Shown here: one piece after another, positions 25,469 to 26,681 of the stretch
How the letters are laid out: each line of letters starts with the position of its first letter
Position numbering within the stretch: position 1 is the stretch's first letter
From: Nitrospira sp.
GTDB lineage: Bacteria; Nitrospirota; Nitrospiria; Nitrospirales; Nitrospiraceae
DNA length: 26,681 nucleotides
NCBI GenBank assembly: GCA_015904045.1
Contig: JABMDG010000019.1
Span: forward strand, 1,952 to 28,632
Direction of reading: 5' to 3'
Program-made: the position numbers and the translations under genes
Notes under the pieces: model-generated
What the model saw: the letters and a program-made list of their open reading frames with translations, nothing else
Told to the model about the DNA's origin: nothing
The model's database searches: none

Positions 25469-25497
25469 GGTATAGCAGAGTTTGTGATGCGAGTAAA
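25469..25497 (-). promoter_or_regulatory. Sigma-70-type promoter for the micro-gene
   Basis: The minus strand reads TTTACT (25497-25492), a 17-bp spacer and TATACC (25474-25469). The predicted start near 25462 gives a leader of about 45 nt ending in the strong ribosome site. Confidence 0.5.
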
Positions 25498-25562
25498 ATT
25501 TTCTCAGCACAATTTGTTCTGGTCGACGGGAACCAGGAGGGTAACTTGAAGGGCGGTGCAAC

Positions 25563-25574
25563 GACCGGCCGGTC
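25563..25574. repeat. Perfect 12-bp palindrome
   Basis: GACCGGCCGGTC is its own reverse complement. It lies about 65 bp upstream of the micro-gene promoter, in the 294-bp gap (25419-25712) that otherwise holds only the promoter and a small GTGC/GCAC hairpin near the dehydrogenase stop. It could be an operator or chance in GC-rich DNA. Confidence 0.3.
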
Positions 25575-25712
25575 ATTGTACCGTCTCGTGCGCCTATTGG
25601 CATGCACGTGGTCACCATTGTTTGAGGTCAGGGGCAATCAGAAACGTGGTGAGGATTGGCTGACAAGATCACTGGGACGCGTAGGTTCCTGATCACGTGC
25701 AGTTCCGCACGA

Positions 25713-26681
25713 TCACATTGTGAGGACAGCCGCCCCTTGAAAGCGTCCGGCTTTTAATTCTTGTAAGGCGCGGTTTGCTTGTTCGAGAGGAAAACGGACT
25801 GTATGTGGTTTGAGAGGAATCGCTGCCGCTTCGCACAGCAGATCGAGCCCGTCCTGCCTGGTATTGGCCGTCACACTCCGGATGACCCGCTCCCCGAACA
25901 CCTCGCGAGCGTAGTCCAAGGAGGGAATCGGAGACATATGGATGCCGGCCAGCGCGAGCGTGCCACCGCGTTCGAGCGCTCTCAATGCGGGAGGCACAAG
26001 CTCACCTGCCGGAGCAAAGATAATCGATCCATGCAATCTATCCGGCGGCATATCGGCTGATCCGCCGACCCAGACGGCCCCCAGCTGCCGCGCCAGCGCT
26101 TGATGCTCAGCCTTGAGCGAGCTGACATAGACCTGGCAGCCCCAATGCCGCGCGATCTGGATGGCGATGTGCGCCGACGCACCGAATCCGTATAGGCCAA
26201 GGCGCTGGCCCGGTTTGATCCCGCTGAGCCGCAACGCGCGATAGCCAATGATGCCCGCGCAGAGCAGCGGCGCTGCTTCCTCGTTCGAAAAGAGCGGCGG
26301 GATCGGATAGGCAAACCGCGCAGGCAGGACGGCATATTCCGCATACCCTCCATCGACCTGGTAGCCGGTGAACCGCGCCGCCTCGCACAGGTTCTCACGC
26401 CCGCTTGTGCAGAACTCACACCTATCGCATGTGCCCTGAAGCCAGGCGATCCCGACACGATCCCCTTCCCGGAGGTCAAGGACGTCCCGTCCCATCCGGA
26501 CCACGGTTCCAACGGCCTGATGGCCCGGAATCAACGGGAGTGTGAGACCGGGCAACTCGCCTTCCACGACGTGCAGATCGGTCCGGCAGACCCCGCACAC
26601 ATGAATCTTCACGAGCACCTGCCCCGCTTCCGGTTTCGGGACCGCGCGCTCGCGCAACTCGAGCCGGTTGTCCGATACATC
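25713..26681 (-). CDS. Zinc-dependent alcohol dehydrogenase, 5' end beyond window
   Basis: Medium-chain (MDR) zinc dehydrogenase that oxidises an alcohol with NAD(P). The frame is open to the right edge (323 codons), and the first visible residues, DVSDNRLELRERAVPKPE, fit the first strand, so only some 15 N-terminal residues are missing. Catalytic zinc residues lie in CGVCRTDLH and PGHQAVGTV; the structural zinc site is the four-Cys lobe CDRCEFCTSGRENLC. The Rossmann domain is GLYGFGASAHIAIQIAR, whose glycine pattern (GFGASA) departs a little from the usual GxGxxG. Sequence such as GYQVDGGYAEY and LLCAGIIGYRALRLSG fits the AdhP-like group. The substrate cannot be read. It ends 216 bp before the micro-gene promoter. 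Confidence 0.92.
   Translation of the reverse strand, partial: DVSDNRLELRERAVPKPEAGQVLVKIHVCGVCRTDLHVVEGELPGLTLPLIPGHQAVGTVVRMGRDVLDLREGDRVGIAWLQGTCDRCEFCTSGRENLCEAARFTGYQVDGGYAEYAVLPARFAYPIPPLFSNEEAAPLLCAGIIGYRALRLSGIKPGQRLGLYGFGASAHIAIQIARHWGCQVYVSSLKAEHQALARQLGAVWVGGSADMPPDRLHGSIIFAPAGELVPPALRALERGGTLALAGIHMSPIPSLDYAREVFGERVIRSVTANTRQDGLDLLCEAAAIPLKPHTVRFPLEQANRALQELKAGRFQGAAVLTM

Noticed and set aside
25336..25692. 118-codon plus-strand frame with Phe/Ala-rich start (YFFFAAFFAGFFAAFF)
   Set aside because: The hydrophobic run is the antisense of the Lys/Ala micro-gene codons, not a real membrane segment.

Overview
The window looks like a chromosomal segment of a Gram-negative, LPS-bearing bacterium, most likely of the phylum Nitrospirota (Nitrospira-like). 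That placement is an inference. It rests on an outer-membrane/lipid A operon (bamA, two skp-like genes, fabZ, lpxA, lpxI, a Gfo/Idh/MocA gene and lpxB) found together with a Pup ligase (pafA). Pupylation genes are typical of Actinobacteria and are also known from Nitrospirota. Base composition is evenly GC-rich and nothing looks like a recent island. No rRNA, tRNA, CRISPR array or complete mobile element was found.

Region 1 (1-8405, minus strand). A strong sigma-70-type promoter (TTTACA, 17 bp, TATAAT) drives bamA. Downstream lie a lipoprotein-type Skp/OmpH gene, a second secreted Skp/OmpH gene, fabZ, lpxA, lpxI, an NAD-dependent oxidoreductase that is a candidate for GnnA-like UDP-GlcNAc 3-oxidation, and lpxB, which runs off the left edge. 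The products insert beta-barrel proteins into the outer membrane and carry out early lipid A synthesis. lpxD is missing from its usual place.

Region 2 (8675-15201, plus strand). galU, whose promoter predicts a leaderless message, is followed by lon, thiL, a DUF2062 membrane protein and an HD-domain (SAMHD1/dGTPase-like) phosphohydrolase. The last four are tightly packed.

Region 3 (15212-17178, mixed strands). This is an accessory stretch of poorly known small genes: an anchored protein with a cysteine/histidine cluster, a small secreted protein, a small membrane protein, and the C-terminal remnant of a MazF/PemK-type toxin.

Region 4 (17179-24483, minus strand). An NtrY-like sensor kinase and NtrX-like regulator precede an unusual open frame. 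In it, the first 273 residues of PurM (AIR synthetase) run without a stop into a complete Pup ligase PafA. A secreted M23 peptidase gene overlaps the pafA stop. The PurM-PafA join is the most unusual object in the window; it may be a real fusion, a deletion scar or an assembly join.

Region 5 (24558-26681). A DUF1844 gene, an isolated plus-strand intrinsic terminator, an 18-codon Lys/Ala-rich micro-gene with its own promoter, ribosome site and hairpin, and the 3' part of a zinc alcohol dehydrogenase gene that leaves the right edge.

Short tracts of tandem 7-bp units (TGACNNN or related) occur at several gene junctions and look like a genome-specific small repeat.
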